From assembly GCA_033085395.1 (NCBI GenBank), contig JANQBS010000464.1, positions 1 through 20,695 on the forward strand: 20,695 nucleotides of DNA, read 5' to 3'. The notes beneath the pieces are model-generated. The model did no database searches and was not told the origin of the DNA. It saw only the letters and a list, made by a program, of their open reading frames with translations. This document shows, piece by piece, positions 19,609 through 20,695 of this stretch; the first letter of the stretch is position 1; each line of letters starts with the position of its first letter. The translations under genes and the position numbers were made by a program. Source of the stretch: Xanthoparmelia taractica. Taxonomy: Eukaryota; Ascomycota; Lecanoromycetes; Lecanorales; Parmeliaceae.

Positions 19609-20695
19609 AAATAACTCAGGCCTCGAAGAAGTCGAATTGTTCAACGATTAAAAACTACTAAATCGATTAATAAGTCTCGTTAATCGATTTATGATTCGTG
19701 GATCTTATAGCTCTATTCAATATATCTTAGATCTACGAGGATATGGTCTAAATATCGCTCGGGACTCGACTTCTATGGGCCAGATCGATTGGGATCACGA
19801 AACAATATTCTACTCTAGAATATCTTTTTCGATGTCGACTTTTCGTGGCTTTCTTCATAATCTAGTACATTCGACACGTACTATTCTATTCGATAAAATA
19901 CTATTCAATAACCTCGAAAATCACGTCATATTTCATCAATCCCCTGGGAGAAAATTCGGGAAAATCCACTCGATAATAACTCTTTTTTCAACTTTCTCAA
20001 TAACTCTCTATCGAATACCCTATTAAATCTAGATCAAATAACGCCTGAAAAATGGCTTATTAATCGTAGCGGTGAACATTATAATCTTCTCCGTCGATTT
20101 GCAGTCCCTGGGCCCGAGTTTAATGGAAATCGAAAAAGATTGGAATATTATTTCGACTTAATAACACTATTCCTAGAGAAATTACTTATTTTTCTTCATA
20201 TCTCAGGTGGTTAACTAGCTAGAGGACTCGAAATATTGAGTCTTTAATATAGCAATTCGATTAAGAGTGGTCTACGAAATATCTTCCACGAAAATAGTCT
20301 TATTTATTTCGTCACTTATTATTATAAGGGCTATTCGATCTCCGAAACCATCAAGATCACTTATCGCTATCTCTCACGAGAAATTGGAGAACTATTAGTC
20401 TATTATTTATAGCTAATAGTCTTATTTATCCAAAGGATCTACGAGGATTAAACTTCAAGTCGATTTTTTTCCAAATATCTCTTTCAAAAGATATCTCTCA
20501 ATAAGTCTAGAGCTATAAGACTTATTTCGAATAATTTTCGACGTATTTTCAGACGAGAGACCGAGATTGGACTTAGATTAGTCATCAACCCTAGTCAATA
20601 TCGACATCTCGCTATTGAAATTGCTAGGAAATTTCTCAAAAAGGAGATTCGATTCGAGAACGATGATTTTGACAATGACGTCAATGATGATAATG

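Larger units (their letters stand above)
17384..20695 (+). pseudogene. Telomere-linked RecQ-helicase family protein, OrsD-type N-terminal half, RIP-degraded and partial
   Basis: Pieces in changing frames line up, in order, with fungal proteins that carry an OrsD (DUF3505) zinc-finger region followed by a RecQ-like helicase. From the ATG at 17384 there is a finger C15-x2-C18-x11-H30-x5-H36, then a second finger whose second Cys position is Tyr (CSYY...KKHLKDVH). Next come CQRFFQFDPEAEYFRVN, the exon array at 17972-18586, SPWLERTGWLDIL (about 18750), GCFGRFEAVRMEKGQYRG, ILDLRGYGLNI, FSMSTFRGFLHNLVHS, EKLLIFLHISGG, LARGLEILSL, and RYLSREIGELLVYYL. Stops interrupt it at 17726, 18094, 18980, 19214, 19649, 20212, 20245, 20410 and 20449. 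Frames shift at the A11 run (17753-17763), between the exon array and SPWLERT, and before 19945. Most stops sit where relatives have Gln or Trp, matching RIP. The helicase motifs lie beyond the window. Such genes typically occur near fungal telomeres. Confidence 0.78.

Overview
The window reads as nuclear DNA of a filamentous ascomycete (Pezizomycotina). Genes are interrupted by short 55-99 nt GT-AG introns, there is a stand-alone HET-domain gene, cell-wall-active secreted enzymes, and a long AT-rich block with the signature of repeat-induced point mutation (RIP: CpA/TpG depleted, TpA enriched). Composition changes sharply near position 13,570. To the left is gene-bearing DNA of ordinary composition; to the right is an AT-rich, repeat-derived compartment that ends inside a degraded telomere-linked helicase-type gene, which suggests a subtelomeric or otherwise repeat-rich location.

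Left part (1-13,570). A HET-domain gene (413-2092, +) is followed by a three-exon small secreted protein (3052-3774, +; exons inferred here), a four-exon secreted CBM1 plus GH45/expansin-like protein (5556-6709, +), and, convergent with it, a three-exon secreted GH71/99-like glycoside hydrolase (6948-8341, -). Next come a single-exon SAM-dependent methyltransferase (9902-10879, -), a doubtful ORF fragment (11771-12276, -), and a calcineurin-like metallophosphoesterase pseudogene (12327-13254, -) broken by a frameshift and two in-frame TGA codons of the type made by C-to-T or G-to-A transitions. The two polysaccharide-active proteins plausibly act outside the cell on plant or fungal walls; nothing ties the other genes into one pathway.

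Right part (13,570-20,695). About 3 kb of heavily mutated AT-rich DNA holds islands that escaped mutation: a 272-bp TA-flanked inverted-repeat element (MITE), two small hairpin-forming islands and a GC-richer segment with a 12-bp perfect hairpin. A possible ghost of a retrotransposon Gag zinc knuckle lies in the mutated DNA. A 162-bp-period direct repeat precedes a long + strand pseudogene (17384 to the window end). Its translated pieces match the N-terminal, OrsD-type zinc-finger half of the fungal telomere-linked RecQ-like helicase family. The helicase half would lie beyond the window.

The most distinctive structure is inside that pseudogene: a tandem array of exon-plus-intron cassettes (17972-18586). 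Every exon is symmetric (phase 1-1) and the introns resemble one another, so an in-frame spliced repeat appears to have grown by duplicating whole exon-intron units and then to have been hit by RIP-type mutations.
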